Shown here piece after piece: positions 17,045 through 25,141 of a stretch of 64,000 nt of DNA. The stretch's first letter is position 1. Each line of letters begins with the position of its first letter. This stretch comes from Palsa-892 sp035295845 (GTDB taxonomy: Bacteria; Pseudomonadota; Alphaproteobacteria; Rhizobiales; Xanthobacteraceae): contig DATGIF010000025.1 in assembly GCA_035295845.1 (NCBI GenBank), positions 1-64,000 of the forward strand, read 5' to 3'. A program made the translations under genes and the position numbers. The notes under the pieces were generated by a model. That model had not been told where the DNA came from. It saw only the letters and a program-made list of their open reading frames with translations, and searched no databases.

Positions 17045-17602
17045 TTATTTCTTCTTAACTTTCGCCCGCCTCAGATGTTCATCGAGGCGCGGCAAAATTT
17101 CCACGAAATTGCAGGGCCGGTGGCGAAGATCGAACTGGTGCACGAGAATTTCGTCCCAGGCATCGCGGCAGGCGCCGGGCGAGCCGGGAAGGCAAAAAAT
17201 AAAGGTCGAATTGGCGGTGCCCGCGGTAGCGCGGCTCTGGATCGTCGACGAGCCGATCTTGCCGAACGAAACCTGATGGAAGGCGACGGAAAATCCGTCC
17301 ATGCGCTTTTCGAACAACGGCTCGACCGCTTCCGGCGTGACGTCCCGCCCGGTGAAGCCGGTGCCGCCGGTGGTGATCACGACGTCGATTTTCTTATCCC
17401 TGATCCACGCCTTTACCTGGGCGCGGATCGCTTTTACGTCGTCCTTCACCAACGCGCGCGCGGCGAGTTTGTGGCCCGCGCTCTCGATACGCCCTTGCAA
17501 GAGCGTCCCGGATTTGTCTCCCGAAAGATCGCGCGTGTCGGAAACGGTCAGCACCGCGATCGAGAGCGGCACGAAGGGCTTTTCGGAATCGAGGCCGGGC
17601 AT
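17045..17602 (-). CDS. moaB: Molybdenum cofactor biosynthesis protein MoaB/MogA family
   Basis: The 185-residue protein is a molybdopterin-binding fold enzyme that adenylylates molybdopterin. It shows LTVSDTRD near the N-terminus, the signature TTGGTGFTGRDVTPEAV and the later LPGSPGA loop. ATG 17602 is preceded by AAGGAGG; an 89-residue upstream extension overlaps the GNAT gene and is rejected. It follows the GNAT gene after 17 bp on the same strand. Confidence 0.93.
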   Translation of the reverse strand: MPGLDSEKPFVPLSIAVLTVSDTRDLSGDKSGTLLQGRIESAGHKLAARALVKDDVKAIRAQVKAWIRDKKIDVVITTGGTGFTGRDVTPEAVEPLFEKRMDGFSVAFHQVSFGKIGSSTIQSRATAGTANSTFIFCLPGSPGACRDAWDEILVHQFDLRHRPCNFVEILPRLDEHLRRAKVKKK

Positions 17603-17619
17603 GGCCTCCTTATAGCCCT

Positions 17620-18186
17620 TCACAGCGCGCGCTGCATAACCAGGGCATCGACGGCTCCGAGCTTCGGGTGCCCGAAGGCGTCGGAAAGCCGCTCCACAAT
17701 CTCGAAGCCCATGCTTTGCCATAGCTTTACTGCGCGCGCGTTCGTCGCCACCACGAAATTGAAACGCATGGCGGAAAAGCCGCGCTCCTTCGCATGCGCG
17801 AGCGAATGCGCGCACATCGCCCGCGCAATCCCGCGGCCAAAGGCGGCGGGCGCGGTCATGTAGCCGCAATTTGCAACAGCCGCGCCGGCCTTTTCATTCT
17901 CTCGCAAATAATAGGTGCCGACGATCTCGCCGCCGTCCTCGGCGACGAACACCTCGTGCGCGGGCGCGAGCCAATAGGCGAGCGCTTCATCGCGCGGCAT
18001 GTCCCGAGGCAAGGCATAGGTTTCGCCCGCGCGAATGATCGGCTCGAGAATGCGCCAGATCGCTTCGCGGTCGCCCGCTTCGGCAGGACGGATGATCAGC
18101 GCAACCGTGGCCGTCGTCAGATCGCGCCCTGCCCGAAGGTGTTGCAGTCGCTCACCAGGCCGTTCTTGAAGCCGGCCTGGAACCAC
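17620..18186 (-). CDS. GNAT family N-acetyltransferase
   Basis: A GNAT domain (about residues 30-188) with the acetyl-CoA loop AFGRGIARAMCAHSL and the C-terminal NARAVKLWQSMGFEIV. The substrate is unknown. The start is uncertain: the domain begins almost immediately after the ypfJ stop and no ATG, GTG or TTG lies there. The only canonical start is GTG 18186, which overlaps ypfJ by 70 bp; a CTG at 18120 overlapping the ypfJ stop (CTGA) would fit the domain boundary better. Confidence 0.8.
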   Translation of the reverse strand: MVPGRLQERPGERLQHLRAGRDLTTATVALIIRPAEAGDREAIWRILEPIIRAGETYALPRDMPRDEALAYWLAPAHEVFVAEDGGEIVGTYYLRENEKAGAAVANCGYMTAPAAFGRGIARAMCAHSLAHAKERGFSAMRFNFVVATNARAVKLWQSMGFEIVERLSDAFGHPKLGAVDALVMQRAL

Positions 18187-19022
18187 TGCATGCGCTGCGC
18201 CGATGAGCCATGGGTGAAGGAATCAGGCACGACATAGCCCTGCGTCTGCCGCTGCAGCCGGTCGTCGCCGATCGCGGATGCGGTCTGCAACGCCGCCTGG
18301 ATATCGCCCGGCTCAAGGAAGTTCCACTTCTGCTCCGAGCGGTTCGCCCACACGCCGGCAAGGCAATCCGCCTGCAACTCGACGCGCACCTGTAGCGCGT
18401 TGCGATCGCGATCGCTCATGCTCTGCTGCGCTTCCTGCACCTTCGGCAGAATGCCGAGCAGATTTTGCACGTGATGCCCGACCTCATGGGTGATCACGTA
18501 GGCTTGCGAGAATTGGCAGGCCTTGCCGCTGCAGCCGTTGAAGCGGCGCTCCAGATCGTTGAAGAACGAAGTGTCGAGATAAACGCGCTGATCGCGCGGG
18601 CAATAGAACGGGCCCATCGCGGTCTGCGCGAAGCCGCAGCCCGATTGCGTGCCGCCGCGGAAAATCACGAGGCGCGGCGGCGTATAGGCGCGGCCGTATT
18701 GCTGCCGGAAGATTTCCGTCCAGCGGTCTTCGCTGTCGCCGAGCACCGCGGCGATGAACTGGCCCTGCTGGTCGGCGGGTGTTCCGGTTTTGCTCGGCGT
18801 CGCCGGCGCCTGTTGCTGGCTTCCGGGGCCCTGCACCATTTCGAGGCCGCCGATCAGGATGCGCGGATCGATGCCGAGCGCCCAGGAAATCAGCCCGACG
18901 ATGATGAGGCCGCCAATGCCAAGACCGCCGCCGCCCATCGACATGCCGCCGCCGCTCGCCATTGGCCCGGAATCGCGGCGATCCTCGATGTTGTCGCTGC
19001 GCCGGAAATCGTCCCACCGCAT
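18117..19022 (-). CDS. ypfJ: YpfJ-type neutral zinc metallopeptidase
   Basis: The 301-residue protein has a polar N-terminus, a Gly-rich stretch and a transmembrane helix (about 34-50), a low-complexity linker, then a metallopeptidase domain with HEVGH at residues 179-183 and the third-ligand region ELQADCLAGVWA. The domain is probably exposed to the periplasm. The physiological substrate is not known. ATG 19022 has AGGAGAG six bases upstream. It is divergent from rnhB with 142 bp between, in which I see no clear regulatory site. Confidence 0.92.
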   Translation of the reverse strand: MRWDDFRRSDNIEDRRDSGPMASGGGMSMGGGGLGIGGLIIVGLISWALGIDPRILIGGLEMVQGPGSQQQAPATPSKTGTPADQQGQFIAAVLGDSEDRWTEIFRQQYGRAYTPPRLVIFRGGTQSGCGFAQTAMGPFYCPRDQRVYLDTSFFNDLERRFNGCSGKACQFSQAYVITHEVGHHVQNLLGILPKVQEAQQSMSDRDRNALQVRVELQADCLAGVWANRSEQKWNFLEPGDIQAALQTASAIGDDRLQRQTQGYVVPDSFTHGSSAQRMQWFQAGFKNGLVSDCNTFGQGAI

Positions 19023-19164
19023 TTGGTCTCTCCTGCGAAATTGTCCGCGCTGATCCTTAAAGCCGATTGTGGCGGAGCTGTGGGTTGGCTGCAATCGGAG
19101 CTTTGGATGAACATGAAGATGGGGTAGGCCGCTGGGTCATGGAAAACGGCGAGCATCGCGCCCC

Positions 19165-19812
19165 ATGAATCCCGCGCCTAGACCCATCCTGCAGCGGCCG
19201 ACCTTCGCCCGCGAGGCGAACGCCTACCGGGGCGGCCATTCCGTCGTCGCCGGCTGCGACGAGGCGGGAAGGGGGCCGCTGGCGGGTCCGGTGGTGGCCG
19301 CGGCCGTAATTTTGGATCCCGCGCGCGTGCCGAAGGGGTTGAACGATTCGAAGCGGCTCGAACCCGAGGAACGCGAGGCGCTGTTCGAGAAGATCGTCGC
19401 CACCGCCGAGATCTCGATTGCCGCCGCGCCGCCCGCGCGCATCGACCGCGACAACATTCTGCGCGCGAGCCTGTGGGCGCTGGCGCGCGCGGTCGTGGGC
19501 CTTCCGCGCAAACCCTCGCTCGTCTTTGTCGACGGCCGCGATGGGCTCGCGCTCGATTGCGAGGTGCGCGCGGTGATCGGCGGCGACGGCATCGTTGCCT
19601 CGGTGGCCGCGGCTTCCATCGTCGCCAAGGTCACGCGCGACCGGCTGATGCGGCAGCTCGGCGCGGCGCATCCCGGCTATGGCTTCGAACAGCACAAGGG
19701 CTATTCGACCGACGGGCATTTCGCGGCGCTGGAAAAGCTCGGGCCCTGTGTGCATCATCGGCGCTCCTTCGCGCCGGTGATGGCCGCCCACGGCATACTG
19801 ATCGAAGACTAG
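19165..19812 (+). CDS. rnhB: Ribonuclease HII
   Basis: Cleaves RNA in RNA-DNA hybrids and at single ribonucleotides in DNA. The 215-residue protein has Asp32-Glu33 in CDEAGRGPLAGPV, the Asp in FVDGRD, and AAASIVAKVTRD supplying the last acidic residue, with the HKGYST motif near the C-terminus. The length is normal. It is the first plus-strand gene after ypfJ and is followed directly by a dispersed palindromic repeat. Confidence 0.96.
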   Translation: MNPAPRPILQRPTFAREANAYRGGHSVVAGCDEAGRGPLAGPVVAAAVILDPARVPKGLNDSKRLEPEEREALFEKIVATAEISIAAAPPARIDRDNILRASLWALARAVVGLPRKPSLVFVDGRDGLALDCEVRAVIGGDGIVASVAAASIVAKVTRDRLMRQLGAAHPGYGFEQHKGYSTDGHFAALEKLGPCVHHRRSFAPVMAAHGILIED

Positions 19813-19862
19813 AACATGATGCCGAAAAGTGAGAAACGGTTTTCCGAGAAGATCATGCTCCG
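19813..19862. repeat. Dispersed Rhizobiales-type imperfect palindrome
   Basis: Immediately after the rnhB stop lies a block of about 50 bp with terminal arms GAACATGATG and GATCATGCTC (8 of 10 complementary) and inner arms around GAAAAGT and GGTTTTC. I recognise it as a form of the short intergenic repeat scattered in Bradyrhizobium-like genomes. Only one copy was noticed in this window. It may form an imperfect hairpin. Confidence 0.6.
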
Positions 19863-19872
19863 GGAATAGTTC

Positions 19873-21417
19873 ATGTACGCACCGGGATTGCAGCAGCGGG
19901 GGCCGTTAGAAGCCTCGATTTTTGTCGAAGCGTTGCGCGCGCATGCAGGCGCCTTCGTCGCCGCCGCACTCGTCGTGCACGCGATCCTGTGGACGCTCGT
20001 TCCCATTATTTCCGAACCGACGCCGAGCCCGAAGATCGCGCTCGGGCTCGCGGTCGGCCGCGAATGGCTGCTCGGCTATCCCGGCCTGCCGCCGCTCGCG
20101 CCGTGGCTGATGCAGAGCGTCTACACCGTCACCCATTCGATCACGGTGGTCAGAATGCTGGGACCGGCGATGGTGGCGATCGCCGGCTGGCTCGTCTTCG
20201 CGCTCGCGCGCCGCGTCGTCGGCGAGCGCCAAGGCGCGGTCGCGACCCTTGTCATGGTCGGCGTCCATCCGGTCGCCTTCCCCGTCGGCGCGCTTGATTC
20301 CGCGCTCATCCAGATTCCGCTTATCGCCGGCGCCGCCTTCGCCTGGTGGTGCGCGGTGAAGGAGGGAAGCCAGCGCGGCTGGCTCCTGCTCGGCCTATTG
20401 CTGGGCTTATTTCTGTATGCGGGCGCGCTCGGCATTTTCCTGCTCGTCGTTCTCGCCGGCCTGACGTTTGCGACGGCGAGCGGGCGCACGACGCTGCAAG
20501 CGCATGATTCCTATGGCGGCGTGTTGATGGCCTTGATCGTTTTTTCGATCGTCGCGGGCCCGCGGGTCTTCTGGTTCTTCACCAACGGCTTCTCGGGGCT
20601 GATCGAGGATGCGAAGGCGATCGAATCCTACGGCACGATGCGGTCTTACGTGGCCTTTGGCAGCGCGCTTGCCGGCCATCTCGGGCTTCTCGTCCTGATC
20701 CTCATCTCCTCGCCGCTTCTGAGCGGCAATCGCGCGGCGGCGACGGTGGTTTCGCGCGCGCCGATCTTCGGCTTTGCGTTGGCAACGGCGCTTGTCATTG
20801 CAACGCTGCCCTTCCTGATGGCCGGCGCGGCGGCGATCATTCTCGGCCTTCGCACCACCACGAGCGCCTTCGCGCCGCTTCTCCTTTATTCGGGACTTCT
20901 CGCCGTCGCGCTCGCCGGCGACAGCCTTCGCATTCACCGCCAGCGGGCGGCGGCCTTCGTCGCGATCGTCCTGCTCGTGCTGCCGCCGGTTTTGGACGCG
21001 CTGACCGGCTTGGCGGCGCCATGGGTGGGAAACCGGGGGCTGCCCACCAACTGGCCCGCAGCCGAGGCCGCGCGCACGATGACCGACGCGTTTCGCGCCC
21101 GCACCGGCAGGCGGCTTGAAATCGTCGTCGCCGATCCCGTGACCGCGGGCGAGATCGCGCTCGCAAGCCGCGACCGCCCGCACGTCTTCCCGAACGGCGA
21201 GCGGGCGCTCGCGCCCTGGATCAAGGAAGGCGAATTGCGCGCCAAGGGCGCGGTCGTGACCTGGCCGATTCTGCGCGGCAACACAGCGCCGCCCGCGGAG
21301 CTCGCGGCGAACTTGCCGCTGTTCGTGCCGGAAGCGCCGATGACGCTTTCATGGGCGCAATCGGGCCGGCTCGATCCCGTGCGTCTCGGCTGGGCGATCA
21401 TTCCGCCGTCGCCCTAG
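19873..21417 (+). CDS. GT39/ArnT-like polytopic membrane glycosyltransferase
   Basis: The 514-residue protein has about ten transmembrane helices and a soluble C-terminal domain (about 390-514). It resembles the PMT/ArnT (GT39, GT-C fold) class that transfers sugars from polyprenyl-phosphate carriers: an N-terminal helix, then SEPTPSPKIALGL and GREWLLGYPGLPPLAPWL in the first external loop, where the family's acidic and aromatic catalytic residues usually lie. The classic Asp-Asp/Glu pair is not obvious, so activity is uncertain. It is convergent with cydB, with 2 bp between stops. Confidence 0.72.
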   Translation: MYAPGLQQRGPLEASIFVEALRAHAGAFVAAALVVHAILWTLVPIISEPTPSPKIALGLAVGREWLLGYPGLPPLAPWLMQSVYTVTHSITVVRMLGPAMVAIAGWLVFALARRVVGERQGAVATLVMVGVHPVAFPVGALDSALIQIPLIAGAAFAWWCAVKEGSQRGWLLLGLLLGLFLYAGALGIFLLVVLAGLTFATASGRTTLQAHDSYGGVLMALIVFSIVAGPRVFWFFTNGFSGLIEDAKAIESYGTMRSYVAFGSALAGHLGLLVLILISSPLLSGNRAAATVVSRAPIFGFALATALVIATLPFLMAGAAAIILGLRTTTSAFAPLLLYSGLLAVALAGDSLRIHRQRAAAFVAIVLLVLPPVLDALTGLAAPWVGNRGLPTNWPAAEAARTMTDAFRARTGRRLEIVVADPVTAGEIALASRDRPHVFPNGERALAPWIKEGELRAKGAVVTWPILRGNTAPPAELAANLPLFVPEAPMTLSWAQSGRLDPVRLGWAIIPPSP

Positions 21418-21419
21418 CG

Positions 21420-22427
21420 TTAATGATAGCCTTCGCCCTCGCGGATTTTTCCCCCGAATAGCCAATAGACGAAGGCGGTGTAGCCGAGGATCACCGGCAG
21501 CATGAACAGCGTGCCGAGGAGCAAAAAGATCTGGCTCGCGGGCGCCGCCGCCGCTTGCCACACGGTCAGCGTTGGCGGCACGAGATAAGGAAAGTTCGAG
21601 ATCACCAGCCCCGAATAGCCGAGAAAGAACAGCGCGATTGCGCACAGGAACGGCAGCACTTCGCGCCGCTCGTCGTCGAGCCACTTCAAGCAGAGAAGCG
21701 CGGCGATGGCGGTGACGATCGGCACCGGCGCAAAGAAAAAGAGATTTGGCAGTGAAAACCACCGCTCCGCAATGCGCGGAAAGGCGAGCGGCGTCCACAG
21801 GCTGACGATTCCCATAAAGACGATAACGGCGGCGAGCAGCCATTTCGCATGCGTGCGCGCGAGCCGCGCGACGTCGCCCTCGGTCTTCATCACGAGCCAG
21901 GTGGCGCCGAGCAGCGCATAGCCGGCGACCACGGCCACGCCGCAGAGCGCGGCGAACGGCGTCGCGAAATCGAAATGTCCGCCGGCGAAGGCGCCATTCT
22001 CCACCTTCACGCCCTGGATGAGCCCGCCGAGGATCACGCCCTGCGCGAAGGCGGCGAGGATCGAGCCCGCGGCAAAGGCGACATTCCAGAACTGCTTGCT
22101 CGTGCGCCCGACCCAGCGGAATTCGAAGGCAACCCCGCGGAAGATAAGGCCAAGCAGCATCGCGATCACCGGCAGATAGACCGCCGGCATCAGGATCGCG
22201 TAGGCGGCGGGAAAAGCGGCGAGTAGGCCGCCGCCGCCGAGCACGAGCCAGGTCTCGTTGCCGTCCCAGAACGGCGCCACCGAATTCATCATCTGGTCGC
22301 GCTCATGCTCGCTCTTCGAAAACGGAAACAGGATCCCGATGCCGAGATCGAAACCGTCGAGGATCACGTACATGGCAACCGCAATGCCGAGGATGCCGGC
22401 CCAGATCAGCGCGATGTACCATTCCAT
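21420..22427 (-). CDS. cydB: Cytochrome bd-type ubiquinol oxidase subunit II
   Basis: The 335-residue membrane protein has about eight helices and the conserved N-terminal segment AMYVILDGFDLGIG, then FWDGNETWLVLGGGG, as in CydB/CioB. Its length and its partner's short Q loop suggest the cyanide-insensitive (CIO) branch. It is the third gene of cydA-VOC-cydB, starting 9 bp after the VOC stop. No cydX-like small gene follows, which is normal for the CIO type. Confidence 0.95.
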   Translation of the reverse strand: MEWYIALIWAGILGIAVAMYVILDGFDLGIGILFPFSKSEHERDQMMNSVAPFWDGNETWLVLGGGGLLAAFPAAYAILMPAVYLPVIAMLLGLIFRGVAFEFRWVGRTSKQFWNVAFAAGSILAAFAQGVILGGLIQGVKVENGAFAGGHFDFATPFAALCGVAVVAGYALLGATWLVMKTEGDVARLARTHAKWLLAAVIVFMGIVSLWTPLAFPRIAERWFSLPNLFFFAPVPIVTAIAALLCLKWLDDERREVLPFLCAIALFFLGYSGLVISNFPYLVPPTLTVWQAAAAPASQIFLLLGTLFMLPVILGYTAFVYWLFGGKIREGEGYH

Positions 22428-22436
22428 CGGCGTCTC

Positions 22437-22808
22437 CTATGTCATTCGTTCGCCGAAACGGATGCGATTGCCGAACGGATCGATGACGCCCAACTCCCGC
22501 ATGCGCCATTCCTGCTCGACGATTCCCGGCCGCATGTGCCGGTATTTTTTGTCGTTGAGTTCGCGGTGAAGCTCGTCGATGCCGTTCATGTACACATAGA
22601 CCGCAGAGCCCGGCACGCTGTCGCCGTGGTGTTCGCTCAGATGCAGCCGCACATTGTCGCGCGAGACTTGCATGTAGACGGGCGCGCCCGGCTCGAAAGT
22701 GTGTTCCCAGTCGAGCTTGAAGCCGAGGAAATCGAGATAGAACTCTCTCGCTTTTTCCAGCGAAAAAATGCGCAGGATCGGGATCGGCGGCTCGAACGCA
22801 ACCGTCAT
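22437..22808 (-). CDS. VOC (glyoxalase/bleomycin-resistance-like) protein inside the cyd operon
   Basis: The 123-residue protein is one VOC unit: PILRIFSLEKAREFYLDFLGF at the N-terminus, then MQVSRDNVRLHLSEHHGD and GVIDPFGNRIRFGE at the end, a pattern seen in glyoxalase superfamily proteins annotated as bleomycin resistance. Candidate metal ligands are His in the LHLSEHHGD segment and the C-terminal Glu. ATG 22808 overlaps the cydA stop as ATGA, so it is translationally coupled to cydA, and cydB follows after 9 bp. Function is unknown; the position suggests co-expression with the bd oxidase. Confidence 0.88.
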   Translation of the reverse strand: MTVAFEPPIPILRIFSLEKAREFYLDFLGFKLDWEHTFEPGAPVYMQVSRDNVRLHLSEHHGDSVPGSAVYVYMNGIDELHRELNDKKYRHMRPGIVEQEWRMRELGVIDPFGNRIRFGERMT

Positions 22809-24190
22809 GACGGTGCCTCCGCTTCCGCGTCGGAGGACAAGGGGCGGCTCGCCATGCCGCTCGCTGGCGGCGCGCCCGCAATCGCGGCGGGGCCGGTGTT
22901 GATGAGGCGATTGATGTAATAGATGCCCATCGAGAACACGACGCCGTAGACGAACACGAAGAGCGCGAGCGTCGTGGCGATCGACGAGCCCGGCACCGGC
23001 GACGCCGCGTCGGCGGTGCGCTGCAGGCCGTAGGCGATCCATGGCTGGCGGCCGCTTTCAGTGACGGTCCAGCCCGCGATCACGGCGACGAAACCGATCC
23101 ACCACACATATTGCGCCGGCCACAGATACCAGCGCATCTCGAACAGCTTTCCGCGCCACCACAAAAAGGCGCCGAGCAAGGCCGTGCCGATCATCAGGAA
23201 GCCGATGCCGAGCATGATGCGAAACGCAAAGAACACGATCGGCACGTTGGGCCGGTCCGTCGGCGGCACGCTGGTGAGGCCGGGGAAGAGCCCATTGGGA
23301 TCATGGGTCAGCACGAGCGAGGAGCCGCGCGGGACGGATATCGCGTAGCGGTTGGCTTCGCCCTTTTGATCGGGCCAGGCGAAAATCTCGAAGTCGCCGG
23401 GTTTGCTGCCGTCCCAATGCGCCTCCATCGCCGCGATCTTGACCGGCTGATACTTCAGCGTGTTCAGCCCGTGCTGGTCGCCGATGAACAGTTGCAATGG
23501 CGCGACGATCGCCGCAAAGCCGACGCCCATGCGCAGCATCGTCTTCGCCTCGTCGAGATATTTTCCCGCCAGGAGATAACGCGCGCCGACCGCGAGCACG
23601 ACGAAGGACGTCGTGAGATAGGCGGCCGTCGCCATGTGCGCGAGGCGATAGGGGAAGCTCGGGTTGAAAATGATTTGCAGCCAGTCGACCGGCACCGCGA
23701 CGCCGTTTTGCAGGACGTAGCCCGCGGGCGTGTGCATCCAGCTATTGGCGGAGATAATCCAGAACGCCGAAATCAGCGTGCCGAGGGCGACCGCAATGCA
23801 AGAAAAAACGTGCAGCCCGGGCGGAAACCGGTTCCAGCCGAACAGCATGATGCCGAGAAACGTCGATTCGAGAAAAAACGCGACCAGCACCTCGTAGCCC
23901 ATCAACGGGCCGATGATGTTGCCGGCAAAGACGGAGAAGCGGCTCCAGTTGGTGCCGAACTCGTAGGAGAGCACGAGGCCGGAGACGACGCCCATGGCGA
24001 AGGAGACGGCGAAGATCTTGGTCCAGAAGCGCGCGAGCCGGTGATAGTGTTCGCGCTGCGACCACAGCCACATCACTTCGAGCGTCGCGATATAGGCCGA
24101 AAGGCCGATCGTGAAGGTCGGAAAGATGATGTGGAAGGAGATGGTGAAGGCGAATTGCAGCCGGGCGAGGAGAACGGGATCGAAATCCAT
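22805..24190 (-). CDS. cydA: Cytochrome bd-type ubiquinol oxidase subunit I
   Basis: Catalytic subunit carrying the three haems. The 461-residue protein begins with LQFAFTISFHIIFPTFTIG, in which His20 corresponds to the axial haem ligand, and has the quinol-site segment GDQHGLNTLKYQPVKIAAME. The GRQPW motif is present as TESGRQPW. The Q loop is short, as in cyanide-insensitive oxidases. I searched the upstream region for an FNR/FixK box (TTGAT-N4-ATCAA) and found none. It is divergent from the SDR gene. Confidence 0.95.
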   Translation of the reverse strand: MDFDPVLLARLQFAFTISFHIIFPTFTIGLSAYIATLEVMWLWSQREHYHRLARFWTKIFAVSFAMGVVSGLVLSYEFGTNWSRFSVFAGNIIGPLMGYEVLVAFFLESTFLGIMLFGWNRFPPGLHVFSCIAVALGTLISAFWIISANSWMHTPAGYVLQNGVAVPVDWLQIIFNPSFPYRLAHMATAAYLTTSFVVLAVGARYLLAGKYLDEAKTMLRMGVGFAAIVAPLQLFIGDQHGLNTLKYQPVKIAAMEAHWDGSKPGDFEIFAWPDQKGEANRYAISVPRGSSLVLTHDPNGLFPGLTSVPPTDRPNVPIVFFAFRIMLGIGFLMIGTALLGAFLWWRGKLFEMRWYLWPAQYVWWIGFVAVIAGWTVTESGRQPWIAYGLQRTADAASPVPGSSIATTLALFVFVYGVVFSMGIYYINRLINTGPAAIAGAPPASGMASRPLSSDAEAEAPS

Positions 24191-24292
24191 GGTCTCACCT
24201 CTCGCTGCATTGCATCATGCTTGCCATCCTAGCATAGCCGCCGCGCGTTTTTCTCGCTCCTTCAACCCGCCGCGCATCACTAAGTTCACGTC

Positions 24293-25126
24293 ATGCGGCT
24301 CGAGGGAAAAACCATCCTGATCACCGGCTCGACTGACGGCGTCGGCCGCGTGGTCGCCAAGCGCCTCGCGGCGGAAGGCGCGAACGTCCTCGTTCATGGC
24401 CGCAGCCAGGCGCGCGCGGAGCAAGTCTTACGCGAGATTTGCGGCGCGCGGGTGACGCCGAAGAAAGGCATGGCGACGTTTTATCAAGCCGACTTCGCGT
24501 CGCTCGCGGAAGTGCGAAGGCTCGCCGAAACAATATTGCAAGAACGCGAGCGCATCGACTGCCTCGTCAACAATGCCGGCATCGGTTCCGGTGCCGATAA
24601 AAAACAGCGCGAACTCTCGAAGGACGGCTACGAGCTGCGCTTTGCCGTTAATTACCTGGCGGGGTTTATGCTCACGCGCTTGCTGCTGCCGCGCATCGTC
24701 GAAAGCCCGCCCGCGCGCATCGTCAATGTCTCTTCGCTCGGCCAGCAGGCGATCGACTTCGGCGATGTGATGCTGGAAAGGGGCTATAACGGCACGCGCG
24801 CCTATTGCCAGAGCAAGCTCGCAGAGATCATGTTCACGATCGATCTCGCAAACGAGCTCGATCCGAAGCGCGTCACCGCCAACGCCCTGCATCCGGCGAC
24901 CTACATGAACACGACCATGGTACGCGAGAGCGGCAATTCGCCGGTTTCGTCGGTGGAAGAGGGCGCCGACGCCATCATGAAACAGATTGTGTCCGAGGAT
25001 CTCGCCGGCAAGAGCGGCCTCTTTTTCAACGGCCAGCGCGAGTCGCGCGCCGATCCGCAAGCCTATGATGCGGAGGCGCGGGCGAAGTTGAAGGCGCTTT
25101 CGATGAAGCTCGTTGGATTGGGGTGA
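24293..25126 (+). CDS. Short-chain dehydrogenase/reductase
   Basis: Classical SDR of 277 residues: nucleotide-binding TGSTDGVG (11-18), NNAG at about 93-96, and a catalytic YxxxK motif in AYCQSKLAEI preceded by Ser in VNVSSLG. The sequence resembles the retinol/WW-domain oxidoreductase-like SDRs, but the substrate cannot be read from sequence. The start ATG 24293 is close to the divergent cydA (102 bp apart). It is convergent with the uracil-DNA glycosylase gene. Confidence 0.9.
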   Translation: MRLEGKTILITGSTDGVGRVVAKRLAAEGANVLVHGRSQARAEQVLREICGARVTPKKGMATFYQADFASLAEVRRLAETILQERERIDCLVNNAGIGSGADKKQRELSKDGYELRFAVNYLAGFMLTRLLLPRIVESPPARIVNVSSLGQQAIDFGDVMLERGYNGTRAYCQSKLAEIMFTIDLANELDPKRVTANALHPATYMNTTMVRESGNSPVSSVEEGADAIMKQIVSEDLAGKSGLFFNGQRESRADPQAYDAEARAKLKALSMKLVGLG

Positions 25127-25141
25127 ATCCGGCGCGACGAA

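Noticed and set aside
24191..24292. FNR/FixK box upstream of cydA
   Set aside because: No TTGAT-N4-ATCAA or close variant found in the gap, so oxygen control by FNR-type regulators has no support here.
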